Below, piece after piece: positions 11,426 through 23,705 of a DNA stretch of 64,000 nt; position 1 is the stretch's first letter, and every line of letters starts with the position of its first letter. Both the position numbers and the translations under genes were made by a program. Origin of the DNA: Chrysemys picta bellii (taxonomy: Eukaryota; Chordata; Testudines; Emydidae); NCBI RefSeq assembly GCF_011386835.1, contig NC_088792.1, positions 109,898,421-109,962,420 on the forward strand. The letters are read 5' to 3'. The notes below the pieces were generated by a model. The model did not search any database. It saw only the letters and a program-made list of their open reading frames with translations, and was not told where the DNA came from.

Positions 11426-12369
11426 ATAAAATGTAAGCATTTACTACAGCATAGAATAAATACTTTCCTATGTTATAAATCCAAAGTATAGTAAATGCAG
11501 GAATGAAGCCAATACTGAGCCATTGTGCGGACTTCTCACCGAATTGTATTTTTTATTAAATAGAAGTGAGAAATGAACATTAAGAGTCAGAACCTCAACT
11601 GACATAGATCAAAGTAGTTGACTGATCAGGGCAGTTGATAGAGCTATACCGATCTCATCCAGGGGAGTATCTGGCCCTCAGAGTAGAAATGTAAACTAGG
11701 AATAATAGTGAACCAAGACTCTTCCTTTTTCTATTTAAAACCTCTTATGAGACCTCTGCCTGTTAAATAAAGTCACATACCTAGCTCACTGCTTGAAAGG
11801 ATAGTTCTGCTCAGAAAAGTGACTCTCCACATGGCATGACATAGTTCCATATTTACTGTGTCTCAGTTACTTCCAGATCAGATTTGCTCAATTTACAACT
11901 AACAGGATGTAGCTGCAACTTTCACATTGAAATCTTAGCCTGTGATCTGAAAGCCAGGCTCTTTCATCCTGCTGTGCACATAAGAAAGAATCTACTGCTG
12001 TGGTGGCTCATAGTGTATGTGATCCCTATTCTTGTGATGAAGTTTGGGTCTTTTAAATTTGAGTAATATGTGCCCAGATAACACATTGATAAAGATTTGT
12101 AATAAAACAATAATGTTCAAAAGAGCTACCCACTGTACCAGGGCTATTCATCAGTCATCAGTGGCAGCTCAGGAGAGCAAGAAAGAAAATTAAATTGTTA
12201 TATATGCAAGATAATGGATGCCTGACAATGACATAATCCACTGAGTGATTTATCTAGCACACTCTTCTTTCACTGCTCCCAGAACTGCTGACATCATATT
12301 TTCACAGCAATAAATGGCAGTCTTCCTGCCAGAACAGATCAGCAGGGGGAGCAGCTTCAGCAGTGGAGT
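11426..12369. other. Non-coding stretch
   Basis: No gene or bounded repeat recognised. The 60-aa ORF at 11884-12066 has no supporting features. Confidence 0.35.
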
Positions 12370-13287
12370 GTAAGGTAAAGGGTTCAGAATGTTCAATAGT
12401 GCAAAGTAATGCACATTGTAAAACATAATCTCAACTATACATACAAAATGATGGGGTCTAAATTAGCTGTTACCACTCAAGAAAATGTTATTGGAACCAT
12501 TGATAGTTTGTTCAATATGCAGTGACAGTCAAAAAAGAATGTTAGGAACCATTAGGAAAGGGTTAGATGATAAGACAGAAAATATCATGATGCCACTTTA
12601 TAAATCCATGTAAGCTCACACCTTGAATACTGTTTGCTTTTCTGCTTGCCCCATCTCAAAAAAAAGATATATTAGAATTGGAAAAAGAACAGACAAGGTC
12701 AACAAAAATGATTAAGGGAGGAGAGGATATTAGAAGATATTAGAGAGATATGAGGAGAGATTAGAAAGATTGGGACTGTTCCACTTAGAAAAGAGATAAC
12801 TAAGGGGGACTATGATAGAGGTCTATAAAATCATGAATGGTGTGCAGAAAGTGAATAGGGAAGTGTTACTTGCCCCTTTACATTACAATAGGACCAGGGG
12901 TCACCCAATTAAATTAATAGGCAGCAGGTTTAAAACAAATGTAAGGAACTACTGCGTCACACAACACACAGTTAACCTGTGGAACTCATTGCCAGGAGAT
13001 GTTGTGAAGGCCAAAAATATAAATGGGTTCACAAAGAATTACATAAGTAAATGGAGGATAAGTCCATCCATGACTATTAACCAAGATGGTCACAGACCCT
13101 ATGCTTTGGGTGACCCTAAACCTCTGACTGCCAGAAGCTGGGACTAGACAACAGGGGATGCATTGCTTGATAAATTGCCCTGTTCTGTTCATTCCTTCTG
13201 AAGCATCTGGCACCAGCCACTGTCAGAGGACAGTATACTGGGATAGATGGATCATTGGTCTGACCCAGTAGGGACATTCTTATGGTG
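12370..13287 (+). pseudogene. CR1 LINE, RT C-terminus and 3' UTR
   Basis: The fragment begins in the 'YKMMGSKLAVTTQE'-type CR1 segment (12440-12490), continues through a degraded block, then has a readable 111-aa stretch (12812-13147) with the CR1 C-terminal 'IEVYKIMNG' and 'VNLWNSLPGDVV' motifs. The 3' UTR includes 'GGTCTGACCCAGTAGGGACA' (13258-13277) and ends near TTCTTATGG, the standard turtle CR1 end. The catalytic palm is absent. A sister fragment with the same entry sequence lies at 57796-58005. Confidence 0.85.
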
Positions 13288-14743
13288 GTTTGAAAGATGG
13301 GGAAGGGCAAAAGGAGATTTGTAACTTTTGAGTCCCTGGACAGATTAGGATCGCAATAGGGAGCAGAGTTCCTCTCCTCCTAATACCCTGGCATGTATTA
13401 GGCTCCTGCAAAAGGATGGAATCAGGGTGGAACTAGTATTCCATCACTTCTTTGCACCAGCCAGGGAATCTGGCTAGTCATGGAGGAGGGTGTGTGCAGC
13501 ACTGTCTTCATGTGTAGAACAGTGGATTCATTGGTGTTCTGCCATGGAACCTGAAGGAGGAATTCTTGCTGTGTCACCTAGAATTCCTCCTGGAGACTCT
13601 GGCAGCAATACTGCCCTTCCACACCATACTCTGTCATGCCTGGTGGTGCTGAGGGCAAAATCTAGCCCCAAGTCTGTATTAGTGTTTTCTATGTTGTGAT
13701 GAAATTCACTGCTCAGAACTTGAGTTTGTTCCTCCCATCCCCTTCTGTACCCAATTCACAGAGGATATGAGTCTTATACAACTCCCAGCTATAGGAATTT
13801 GCCCTTGGCACAAGCTGCTCACTCTGAAGGTCGCAAGTAAAACTGGGAAAATAATGATTTTTTTCACTGGCAATTAAAAAAAAAATTGTTTTGTGTTGAC
13901 CCCAAACAGGTTTGTGGGGGGTTTTTTTGGTGACCCAAATAAATGAAAAATGATGTTTGTACAGGAAGTAAACAATTGGTTTATCTGAAATGAAAAAAAA
14001 ATTGTTTAAAATTTCAAAGTGTTATTTTGTTTGTTTGTTTTGGTTTTTTTGGTGGGGGGGAGGTTTGTTTTATTTATTTATTTACGTACTTTTACTTTTA
14101 AATTATTTTTAATAAAATTGAAGGGATTTTCAAAACTAAATGTGATTTTGAATTGATGTTTTGAAAAAGGGATCTATTTTTGACACAAACAATTCAATGA
14201 AACTGACAGGAATTCATAAAACATTGCAGTGTACCTGAATTTGCATTTTTTGCTCCCAAAAAAGTTTCTGACAAAAGATTTTGCCCAACTTAGTCCCAGT
14301 CATGGCCAAGATGATGGTCATCACGGTAGAACATGAGAAGATGCATGATTATACCAGACATTCTGGGCAAGATGCTAGAGCAGCTACCATCCATTGCCTT
14401 CAAACGTCTAGGATAAAACACCAACTAGAAGAAGATAATGCTCCAGAAATAATAGTGAAGTGTTTCATTGGTTTTGTTCCAATTTTTTAAAGCTTTCTCA
14501 GGAATATGTGTTCACTTTTTTAATGTTAATGCAACATATACTTTTGTAACCCATTAGACACTAAAGGAAAGCAGCAGTTCAATTCTGTCTTCTTCTTTGA
14601 AATCAGCTGGCACTCTATCAACTACAGGCTGCCTCTGGCACAGACAGAGGTGTCAGAGATCATTGTACCTAAATATATAAGGTATTTTTTAAATATCTAT
14701 TGTTTCAAAAGTCTTTAAAATAATAATAAGAAAAAAAGTATTT
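13288..14743. other. Non-coding stretch with T/A-rich repeat
   Basis: 13815-14280 is a T- and A-rich repeat related to the foldback family of 6200-6745. Its first ~75 bp (13815-13890) are an inverted near-copy of 15560-15645. 13288-13814 and 14281-14743 show nothing recognisable. Confidence 0.4.
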
Positions 14744-14749
14744 CTGTGA

Positions 14750-14826
14750 CCTGAAGAAGAGCTCTGCATAAGCTCAAAAGCTTGTTGGTCCAGTAAAAGA
14801 TATTACCTCACTTACCCACCTTGTCC
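14750..14826 (+). mobile_element. Penelope 3'-end insertion (77 bp)
   Basis: The insert starts with CTGAAGA (an exact CUGANGA hammerhead core) at 14751, then an A, stem II GAGC/GCTC and AAAA in place of GAAA. It ends in the GTTGGTCCAGTAAAAGATATT ... CACCTTGTCC terminus of a second Penelope family. CTGTGA flanks both sides (14744-14749 and 14827-14832), a possible 6-bp target duplication. Confidence 0.6.
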
Positions 14827-14832
14827 CTGTGA

Positions 14833-15507
14833 AATGCTGGGCAGTTTAGAGCCCACTGGTATTTTTCTTCTGACCTTATTTCAGTGCTCATGGCAGTGGC
14901 ATCCAGAAATTAACAGGTTTAAATAGCCCTCTTGAGGGAGCAGAGACATTTCAGCTGATGCAAATCTAACAGTAGTTGCAAACTTGGACATCCAACTGGC
15001 TCCTAAACTTAGTATTGAGTTAACTTTAGAAACAAAACAGATTAAACAAATGTAGCTGGAGAAACATTTTAAAGATGTTCCCCATCTTTTTAACTCCTTT
15101 TCACAAGTTTAAAAGTATGAAGAGGAATAAAGTAGCAAACTGGCTGGCTGCCACTGGTTACACAGGTGCAAAGCACATTAGCTAACCAGCTCTCTTCTTT
15201 CACTACAATGGCTATTTTAGGGCTTGATCCTATTGTCACTGAAGTCAGTGGCAAAATCCCCATTGATTTCAAAGGTGTAGGATCAGGGATTTATTAGGTA
15301 GCATGAGATACAACTAGGAGCCTGGACTCTTAGGCATGCTTCTTGCAATCTGTTTTACATGAACAGACACTTATCCTGTGCAGTGTCCCACTGAAGACAA
15401 TGGGGCTCCATGTGGGCACAGGATAAACCTGTGCAGAAAAGCTTGCAGGAACATGACATTCAGTTCTATTCCTGGCTTGCTAATAACTCATTGTGTAAGC
15501 TTAGACA
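14833..15507. repeat. Non-coding with old palindromic repeat pieces
   Basis: 15215-15300 and 15350-15430 contain 'CACTGAAGTCAGTGGCAAAATCC' style and 'CACTGAAGACAATGGGGC' pieces of the amniote repeat built around CATTGAAGTCAATGGGA. Similar pieces occur near 17120, 34130, 35110 and 38470. No gene is seen. Confidence 0.4.
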
Positions 15508-15511
15508 AGTC

Positions 15512-15685
15512 ACTTAGGGTAACATTTTCAAATACACTTATATTACTTTGAAAATGTTACCCAAACAATTGTTTTTTAATTGCCAGTGAAAAAAAATAGT
15601 TATTTTCCCAGCTTTATTTGCGACCTTCAGAGTTAACACACTTGTATGACTTAGGCTCCTAAGTCACTTTTGATAATGGGACATA
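15512..15685. repeat. Foldback element with 16-bp arms
   Basis: GGGTAACATTTTCAAA near 15517 is repeated as its exact reverse complement near 15547. The CTTAGGCTCCTAAGTCACTTTTGATAATGGGAC end of the same family follows at about 15650, after an insertion of the inverted repeat shared with 13815-13890. Confidence 0.5.
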
Positions 15686-16152
15686 GGGCTTGTCTGTATG
15701 GGACACTCAGGGAAGTTTATCTGAATTAGCTGTTAAAGTGGATTAGGGCTTGTCTACACTTGAAATGCTATAGCAGCACAGCTATCTGTGGTAGCACTTC
15801 AGCGTAGAACTACCTACACCAACAAGAGGTGGTAGCTAGGCCAACAAAAGAACTCTTCGATTGACCTAGTGCTGTCTACACTGGTGGTTTGGTCAGCCTA
15901 CCTACGCCTCTCAGGGGTGTGGATTTTCCCCACCCCTGACCAACATAGCTAAACTGACCTAATTTTCTAGTCTAAACCAGGCCCAAATGTTTATCTAGAC
16001 AAGCCCTGAATTAAGCTAAACAGAATTAAAACCTCTTCAATTCTGAATAAGAGTGTCCCCGAGGGGTTTCATGCAGTTTCGCTAATCCACTTTAAATTCA
16101 CACCTTTAATTAATTCAGATTAGTTTTCCTGATTGGTCCCATGTAGACAAGC
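15686..16152. mobile_element. Outer MITE interrupted by another MITE
   Basis: The ends are GGGCTTGTCTGTATGGGAC on the left and the inverse of GCTTGTCTACATGGGAC on the right. The body is continuous on either side of the inner element at 15746-15984. Confidence 0.6.
15746..15984. mobile_element. Inner Harbinger-type MITE
   Basis: GGGCTTGTCTACACTTGAAA at the left and AGTCTAAACCAGGCCC at the right form the terminal inverted repeats. They resemble the TIR of the autonomous Harbinger at 45482 (GGCCTTGTCTACACTA), so that lineage could have supplied the transposase. The body has the 'GGGGTGTGGATTTTCCCCACCCC' type palindrome. Confidence 0.7.
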
Positions 16153-16359
16153 TAAATCACTTATGAACTTTTCAAAATTTCCCCTTAGTTCCAGAATTGT
16201 TTTTAAAAAGTGCCTGCTAATTTTGGCTCTCTCGGTTTTCAGGTTACAAACTGGAGATACATAGATGTCTTAAGCTGGGGTTCCAAAAATTGAAGCATAC
16301 AATATTAGTATGCACCTTTGAAATATGTTGGCCTTAACCTCACTATGCCCGGAGTTTCT

Positions 16360-16500
16360 CTTTATATAATATAACCCATGACAATCTCTAGCTCACAAGG
16401 GTGTTGTGAGGCTTAATCAACTAATGTTTGTAAAGTGCTTTGAGACATTCAAGTTGAAAAGCACTATAGAACTGCAAAGTATTATTATGAGCCATGATTA
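16360..16500 (+). repeat. MIR / CORE-SINE fragment
   Basis: GTGTTGTGAGGCTTAATCAA, GTAAAGTGCTTTGAGA and the ATTATTATGA end follow the MIR core and 3' tail in order. Confidence 0.65.
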
Positions 16501-17427
16501 ATGAAAACAAATTAGTGGAAGTATGTATATGTGGTTGCCTTGTGATTCATTCTAGCTAAATAAACCTGAATGCACAGATATCAGGTGTTTATTTTTTTTG
16601 TTTTTGTTTTTTAAGAGCCCTCAGTACAGCATGGGTTCCTACTTAATGGAATATGAATTTTGCTGGCATAGAACTATTTGGAATGTTCAGACAATTGGCT
16701 GCCAAAACATATTGTGTTTTTTTTTTAAATATATGAAAGGGTGTCCTTGCTAATTAGGTTTGAAGCCCCTATGGCTAAGCCTGTCATAATTAATTTTATT
16801 TCCCCACTGTACAACGGGTCTAACAAGTCCTGCAAGCCCTAGGGTCTTGGCATGTGAGGTGGCCTCAGCAGGCTTTTCTCCTAACTCACTGAACTGGAGA
16901 CACAAAGGAAGCAATGAATATTTACTCTCAAGGACCAAAGGGTCATTGACCATGGCATGGCTCACATGTAGTGATTTCCAGTGTCCAGCTTTTTGTGCAT
17001 ATTCACATACATTATGTTCTCTCTTTCTTTAGTATCTGTAAGCATCATCAAATATTCTTGGATTTGGAGTCTTGGGGGCTCTCGAGGTTAATTTCAATCC
17101 ATAAAGGTCTATGCTGTTAAACTTGAAGACAATGGGCCAGATTCTCCACTGCTTTGCAATACCATTTCCACCTATGCAAAGGGAGTGTAAAATGCTACCA
17201 ATTACTTTGCACAGTGCCTACAAAAAGTGCAAAACAGTGAGGAATTAGATTCATTCGCTACAATCCCACTTATTTATTAATATGTGTTTATTTTTTAATT
17301 GATGTTAAGATTCTTTTATCAGTGAAATCTGATGTCCCCCAAACATGGGCCAAATTTGGTAGTTCTCACTGAACACATTCTCAGGCCAAGAGCCTCACTG
17401 AAATCATTGGAGATTTTATATGAATAA
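16501..17427. other. Non-coding stretch
   Basis: No gene seen. A 'GGGCCAGATTCTCCACTG' piece near 17131 belongs to the old amniote palindromic repeat. Overlapping ORFs near 16750-17032 are on both strands and lack domains. Confidence 0.35.
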
Positions 17428-17605
17428 GGGGAGGGATAGCTCAGTGGTTTGAGCATTGGCCTGCTAAACCCAGTGTTGGTAAGTTCAATCCCTTGAGGGG
17501 GCCATTTAGGGATCTGGGGCAAAAATCTGTGTGGGGAGTGGTCCTACTTTTTGCAGGGGACTAGATGACCTCCTGAGGTCCCTTCCAACCCTGATAATCT
17601 ATGAC
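17428..17605 (+). mobile_element. tRNA-derived turtle SINE
   Basis: A tRNA-like head carries a Pol III A box TAGCTCAGTGG (17437-17447) and B box GTTCAATCC (17483-17491). A unique body and a CR1-type tail (GACCTCCTGAGGTCCCTTCC) follow. I recognise this as the cryptodiran tortoise polIII/SINE, mobilised by CR1 through the shared tail. It is a SINE, not a tRNA gene. Confidence 0.9.
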
Positions 17606-19903
17606 ATAAGGAGATCAGGACATAGAACAACTGCTCTCTAATCAGACAGCAAGCTTAGTCCTTAACCCTGGACAGAAAGTACCTTCTTCCAACACATGGG
17701 TGTAAATTTACTTGTGTAAATTGGCATCACACAACACCAGCTGCAGACTTACTTTTGTGTAATAACTAAAAGTTGGCCCAAGTAGCAATGTCTACTAAAC
17801 CAGTAAAACAGAATTGTGTTTGCCATAATAGCGTGTCATTATACATTATTCAATTAAATAAGTAATTACAAAAGAACACATGATTGGTGCTAACTAGAGT
17901 AGAGCATGTGTTTGGAAAAAAATGTTGATTAATTTAATAGTATTAACCAAATAAATAGCTTGAACTGCTTTAGTACATTCTAATTGGAAATCTCAGCAGG
18001 AAGAGCAAAGTTTGCATGAACAAAGAGACTGGGTTGCCATTCCAGTTTGCATCTGGTCATTCCAGGTGAAAGCTATAGGCCTACTGATTGGGCTGAGTGG
18101 AAGGGATTTGCACTGCTATTGTTTGTGCTCTATCTGGTCTATGAAGAGAGGATTTCTGTTCCTAAAAGCTGCCAGTCTCTCACTTTGCATTACTACAATA
18201 TTTATTTAACTCACTGCTCCTCTCTTTATAGAAAATCCTATGGGATTTAATAGAAAATGATAATCTGTCTCTAGTTTCTTTGTCCCATTCTATAGAATTT
18301 ATCAGAAAATGATATCCCTACTACAGAATTCGATAAGATGGCTAAGAAAAACCATTATAGGATATCATTCTCTATTTAACTCAGTAGAATTTTTGAGTAA
18401 TTTCTATAGAATCCAATTACATTTCATTCCTATTATATTTCACTGGACTTTTCCAGGAATTATTAGTACTAATACAATTGTTTATTTGGCAGTTACCCTT
18501 AAAGATTTGCCATTTTCCATTAAGTAACAGATACACTTACTTCAGTATTTCCAGTATTCCTTATATTTACTATATAGAATTCTACAAATCTGGAGGGAAT
18601 ACTATTTAGCTATGAGGCAACAGCAAGTTTTCAAAGATGATCATTATGCCCTTTGGCTACTATCTGAGACCCCAATCCTGTGAAAAGTTACACGCCAGAA
18701 GTGAATGGTACTAGCCACACTATGTGAAGTTAAGCATGTACATAAGTCTTTGCAGGATCTGTGACCTGAATTCATATATATTGCAACTGTGTTTTTTGTT
18801 TTTGTTTTTTTTTCAGTAAGAAGAATTTTCATCTTAAAAGGAACCAGCAGCACATGATGACAGTGTTGTTTGAGTGCATCAAGAAGTTTTAAGGCTGTTG
18901 TTCCCCGGGTTCGATAAAAACTGTGTCCGGCCTCTACAGTATCAATATAACTCCATATAAAACCTCCTTAAAATAATATTTTTACTTGTATGGAATATTC
19001 TTCCATTTTATGAAGTTCTCTTTATAGATGTCCATTTGGATGACAATAGTTAAAACAGATTGTTTTCTCTTCATTAGTGTATGTAACTTGTGTAGGACTT
19101 TTAACCTTAAATATTCAAAGTAGTATTCAGGGTTTTATCTATAAAACTCCCATTATGGTTAAAAGGATTCAGGCTTCTGTTTTATAATAATAGGCATTAC
19201 TGTCCAATTGCAATTTGTAGTGGTTCTGTAATTACAAGGCCATATTCAGAGCCATTATAATATGAAGCACAAATTCAATTTTGATGACTATGCACTCATT
19301 CCATTTATCATTATTAAAATTGTATGGAAAAATAAGTAATGTGGATACTAAGTAACCATTCTTCAATTCCAAATATCTAAATCATTTTAAAACAATTATT
19401 TTTTTCACATTACCAAAAGCACTAGCTTGGGACAAAATAGCTTTTGTAACTACAGTTCCAAACAACATCTGAATAAGCTGATCATAGGGAAAACACACAC
19501 TCTATATGCTAAATGTTAGCCTATCTTCAGAATGATTAGAAAGTAGAACTATCTTAGACATAAACTGTAGCAACTTTCAGCATAAAATTTCCAGACATAA
19601 ACTGGAGCAACTGGTTACATGTCACCATGAGCTCTTCAAAGATTGTCACCCTTGGAATGCTATAAAGGCCAATATAGCATGTTGGATGCAATGAAAAAAA
19701 ATGTAACTTGCAATTGCTATATTTGAACATTAGAGGGAGCATTTTGGATTCCCTTGTTTATCAGGGCAGTTAATTCAAACCAACTGCTACTAATGCAATT
19801 GAAACAAAGATATTACCTGTGCTCAAGGCCACTCTCTCTGAAGTTTGTATTTTGAGCACTACTTTAGTGACAAAACTTACAATCAAAATAGAGGATGATA
19901 GTC
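17606..19903. other. Long AT-rich stretch
   Basis: No gene recognised. 18660-18770 holds a piece of the old palindromic amniote repeat (CCCCAATCCTGTG ... GCAGGATCTG). The rest looks unique. The ORFs at 18012-18527 overlap in several frames and carry no domain. Confidence 0.35.
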
Positions 19904-19905
19904 TA

Positions 19906-20034
19906 GGGTGACCAGATGTCCCGATTTTATAGGGACAGTCCTGATATTTGAGGCTTTGTCTTCAATGGGTGCCTATTACCCTATTACCCCCCCACCCTCT
20001 GTCCCGATTTTTCACACTTGCTCTCTGGTCACCC
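19906..20034. mobile_element. 129-bp MITE with TA target duplication
   Basis: GGGTGACCAGA at the left and TCTGGTCACCC at the right are perfect inverted repeats flanked by TA on both sides, as for Tc1/mariner-type elements. The inner CCCGATTTT words recur at both ends. Confidence 0.75.
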
Positions 20035-20169
20035 TAGATGATACCCTTCAGAAAATGGGAGAGTGGTTCCTTTTGACAGGAGACCGTGTAAGAAATTTTT
20101 GCACTAAGTAATTTGGCTAACAAATGCTCTCTCCTTTTCGTTCATCCTAAGAATGGAGTAGTTTCTCTA

Positions 20170-20375
20170 CAAAGACAATGTGGGTGAGGGAATATATTGT
20201 ATTGGACCAACTTCTATTCATGCGAGAGAGAAACATTTTCCAACTTACACATATCTCTTCAGGTCTGTGTAAGCTCTAAAGCTTGCTTCTCTCACCAACA
20301 GGGTCCAATAAAATATATTACATCACCCACCTTGTCTGTCTAATATCCAAGGACTAGCATGGCTACAGCAGCACA
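20170..20375 (+). mobile_element. Palindromic short Penelope insertion
   Basis: A perfect 10-bp target duplication AGTTTCTCTA lies at 20160-20169 and 20376-20385. The left half is an inverted copy of the Penelope 3' end (GACAATGTGGGTGAGGGAATA) and the right half is the direct copy (TATTACATCACCCACCTTGTC), so both 3' tails point outward. Hammerhead-like words (inverted CTGAAGAGA, and TAAGCTCTAAAGC) sit in the centre. Confidence 0.75.
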
Positions 20376-20385
20376 AGTTTCTCTA

Positions 20386-21699
20386 AGTAGCTAAATGGTT
20401 TAATATGGCAGGGGTAAAGGATTTCAATAATTTTCTGTAGCTGGAACAGGTGTACATGCATTCTCTTTTCTGTTAATGGCCTTTCTTATCACCAGTGCTC
20501 TCCATTTCTTTCCAGTCTCTTTACGTCTCCACATCTTTCCAGTGACCATAACTTTCCATAGCCTCATGCTAATTCAGATCTAGTCCATATCAGTCATGAA
20601 TGATAGTTATTACCACCTGATAACTGCCTTCTAGTTCCTTTAAAATACATAGGTGTTCTTACTGTAGTGTAGGTATTATAAATTATTTGCCTGACTCTAG
20701 TTCTATAGAAGGAAAAAAATGTTTTTCCCATCCCACAAAACATTTCAAGATTTTGTCTGTATCTGGATGAAACAGAAACCTATTGAAGCGATTGAGTTTT
20801 TTTGTTTTTGTTTTTTGGTGGCAAAACCAAACACACAACTCCCCCACTCTGCCTGCAGCAATAAGGCTTAAAGCCAGGTCAAATTGTATTGTGCTAAGAG
20901 TACATAATATTGAAGAAACTGTTTTTTTACATAGTAATTGTATGGGAGAAAGGAGGATGCCTCCTCAGGGATGAGTGGTATAAGACCTAAGGGGCACTAA
21001 CAGACTTAATATGTCTGAGTTGCAGAGTGAATAAATAATTTTAATCACTTTTGTTAAGTCTTATATTGCCAGTCATGGGAGAGTCTGTATATCACATTAA
21101 TTGTAGCAGAGCAGAAAGATCCCTTTGGGTTTGCATGTACTTCGTTTCAACAGAAGGCTAATAACCAGCAAGTTAACAGCAAAGATTTAAAGAGAACAGC
21201 AATGAATTGTTTGCTATTACTGTGCAATGCTTTAGAGACACAGCACAGGTGAAAAGCAGAGCAGCATGAACTAGTTATAAAGGAAATCAAAAATATTGCA
21301 AAGCAGGCAAAGGACCTCACTACTAGGTGATCTTGAGCAGGTTCAGAATAGGAAGCAGTGACTTAGAAGGGTTGCCTTCCATCTCCAAAGCAGTGCCCAG
21401 CTATGGAAAGAAAAAGCTTTACCATATGAAGATAAGGATGAGGAACTTTGAGATTGTGATACAAAACTGGAGATTCATAATACAGATACTCAGAATGAGT
21501 TGGTGAGCTTCATGATCTTTTATGTGAAAGGAACCAGAGTTTTAGTATAGAAACTCCTCTTTTAGAAGCTGATTTGATGGTTTTGGAAATAAAGGAAGAT
21601 AGTTTTTTAAGGGAGACTTTGTCAGAGACTAGACCTGTGGCTATGATTTCACCAAGCTATAAACTGGTAGAAATACAGGGACAAATGTTCAGCGCACAA
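20386..21699. other. Non-coding stretch upstream of the retrovirus remains
   Basis: I see no gene. The 5' LTR of the endogenous retrovirus might be expected here, but I cannot identify TG...CA ends, a TATA/polyA pair or a primer-binding site. Confidence 0.3.
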
Positions 21700-22160
21700 A
21701 GATTGAGAACAAGCAGACTCTGACACAGAGAGTAGTTCAAGTCCTAGTCATGACAGCTTGGTTTGTGAGAAGACCTCTGGTTTTGCAGCTGGACCATCAG
21801 GAGTCTTTGTTCCACATTTTAGAGTGGAGAGTCCTCAGTACCAAGAACAGGGTAGTCTTTGGACCCCGGGAATGCCAAATGCCCCTACCTTTCAAAGGAT
21901 AAAGATTTTTAATTTTTTTTTTAGCACCGCTACAACAGGCATGTTGCAATACATTACTATTTGTGAAACAGCAAGGGCATTGCTAGATGGGCAGAACAGA
22001 AGTGGCTTTCCTAACCCTTTGTGTGCAGAATCTGGTACACAGCAAGACAGATAGTTCATCTTCAGCCCCCTAGCCTATCTTCCACAGATGGGTATTAAAC
22101 AGCAGTACCTCAAAAGCTGATGGTGAAGATACAGAGGGATCAGATAAGGAACCTTGTCCT

Positions 22161-22700
22161 GTGTATATAGTGGATATTAAAACATTAGCTTTAGTAGCTA
22201 AAAAAGACGGTCAGTTAAAAAAGGGTGATTTAATTTCTTTGTATGCTAGGCAATTTGAAAGTAATAGTTGTATGTTTCAATTGGACAATAGGGACCATAT
22301 AAAGGCTTTGGAGTTAACAGTGTATCCTTTTTGGGGTATGCCATCCAGATCAGATTTTCAGTCAGGAGCTAAGGATTTTGTTGACACCGTAGGTAAAAGG
22401 GAACAGATTTTATATCGGGACAGGCAGGGACTGCAAAGTTAGCAATATTAAAGAAAATAAAGATGAGCCTCCTCATGCCTATCATCAAAGGTTAGCTGCA
22501 GCCTGGGATAGCACTAACATACAAGGAGATGTTGGTTGTCCTCAATATGTGGATTTATGAGTTAATCATTTGTTGTTAAAAAGAAGGCAGATTTGCACAT
22601 GAACAAGGAATCAATACTGAACCAGGCACTGGAGCTGATGACTAAAGCTGCTGAGACAATAGCTGAAGATACTGCAGTCAACAAGGGGTAAGAACAGAAA
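22161..22700 (+). pseudogene. Retroviral gag-like remnant
   Basis: A 93-aa readable stretch (22161-22442) has a capsid-like composition. A frameshift later, near 22465-22510, comes a block with the pattern Glu-Pro-Pro-x-x-Tyr-x-x-Arg-Leu-(Ala)3-Trp, which resembles the gag major homology region used in capsid assembly. Several stops follow. A proline/glutamine-rich segment near 22730-22850 may be the remains of a nucleocapsid linker, but no Cys-His box is visible. The assignment rests mainly on order relative to the integrase downstream; the protein family is not certain. Confidence 0.4.
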
Positions 22701-23705
22701 GCTTCCTGTAGCTATAGGCGGTGTCCAGATTGAAGGACCCAGCTGTGCCCCTGCAACCAAAACCTCAACAGTGGAGCAGAGGTTTGACCCCTCTCAGTCT
22801 CAGTCTAGAGGGAATGCTCACAGTCAGCCCCTGTGCAGGCCCCTGCCAAGGTTTAAAAAACAGGAGTTGAGAGCACAGAAACTCTTTCATTCACCTAATC
22901 AAGTCCTTTGGCTTGCTGAACCCCTTCCTTCCTGAAATCAAGATTCAAAAACTCCTCAGTCATTTTGAGAGGAAGTCATGGGAGCCCATGAATTCCTATC
23001 CAATATGATTAATTGAATCAATGGGATAATATGGAGTCAAAAATTTGCATGATGAACGATGCTTTTGTAACTCAAGGGAAGGAACTGAAGTGGTTACACA
23101 GGCAATTGGATTCTGATGAGGTCAAGTCCAAAGAAATTTCAAAAAGAAATCCAGTAGTTGCCTCCTCTCTAAAGGAATGTGAGGCCTGAATTTTCTGAAT
23201 TGGTTTATCAGGCCCCCGAGTCCAGAAACCAGGTTAAGCAGGGGAGAGGATACACGTTCATCAGATGCCACCAGACCCCACTGTATCATGTATAGGCCTC
23301 CTTAGGTACAGATAGATCAAGGACACAAACTGTATCAGCTCTCATAAGGGTCCATGAGGTAATGTTTATTGTTGATAGAGAGGCAAGGTCACCTAAATTA
23401 TATGACACTCATCCAGCCATGCCACCCTTGGCAGGAAGAGGAGTCATGTCTCCTGAGACTTTTACAAAACAAGGCTGTCACACCCACTGATAATCTGCAG
23501 GAGACTTATGCAGGACTCATGTGTTTGCTCTGGCTAAGTTACCAGAACCACACAACCTGATGGGAGTATATTTTCTTGTTTGTTAAACCGTGGTAAAAAA
23601 TGGTGGGAAAGAATCCCTTGTGATTTCAGAATTACATGAGCTGTATCCCTAAGAGTTATGCACAGCTGGAAGATTATGTAGTTATACTGTATTTTGACTC
23701 TGTGA

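Noticed and set aside
17428..17500. Possible tRNA gene
   Set aside because: A and B boxes are present but there is no cloverleaf, and the sequence runs on into a SINE body and CR1 tail.
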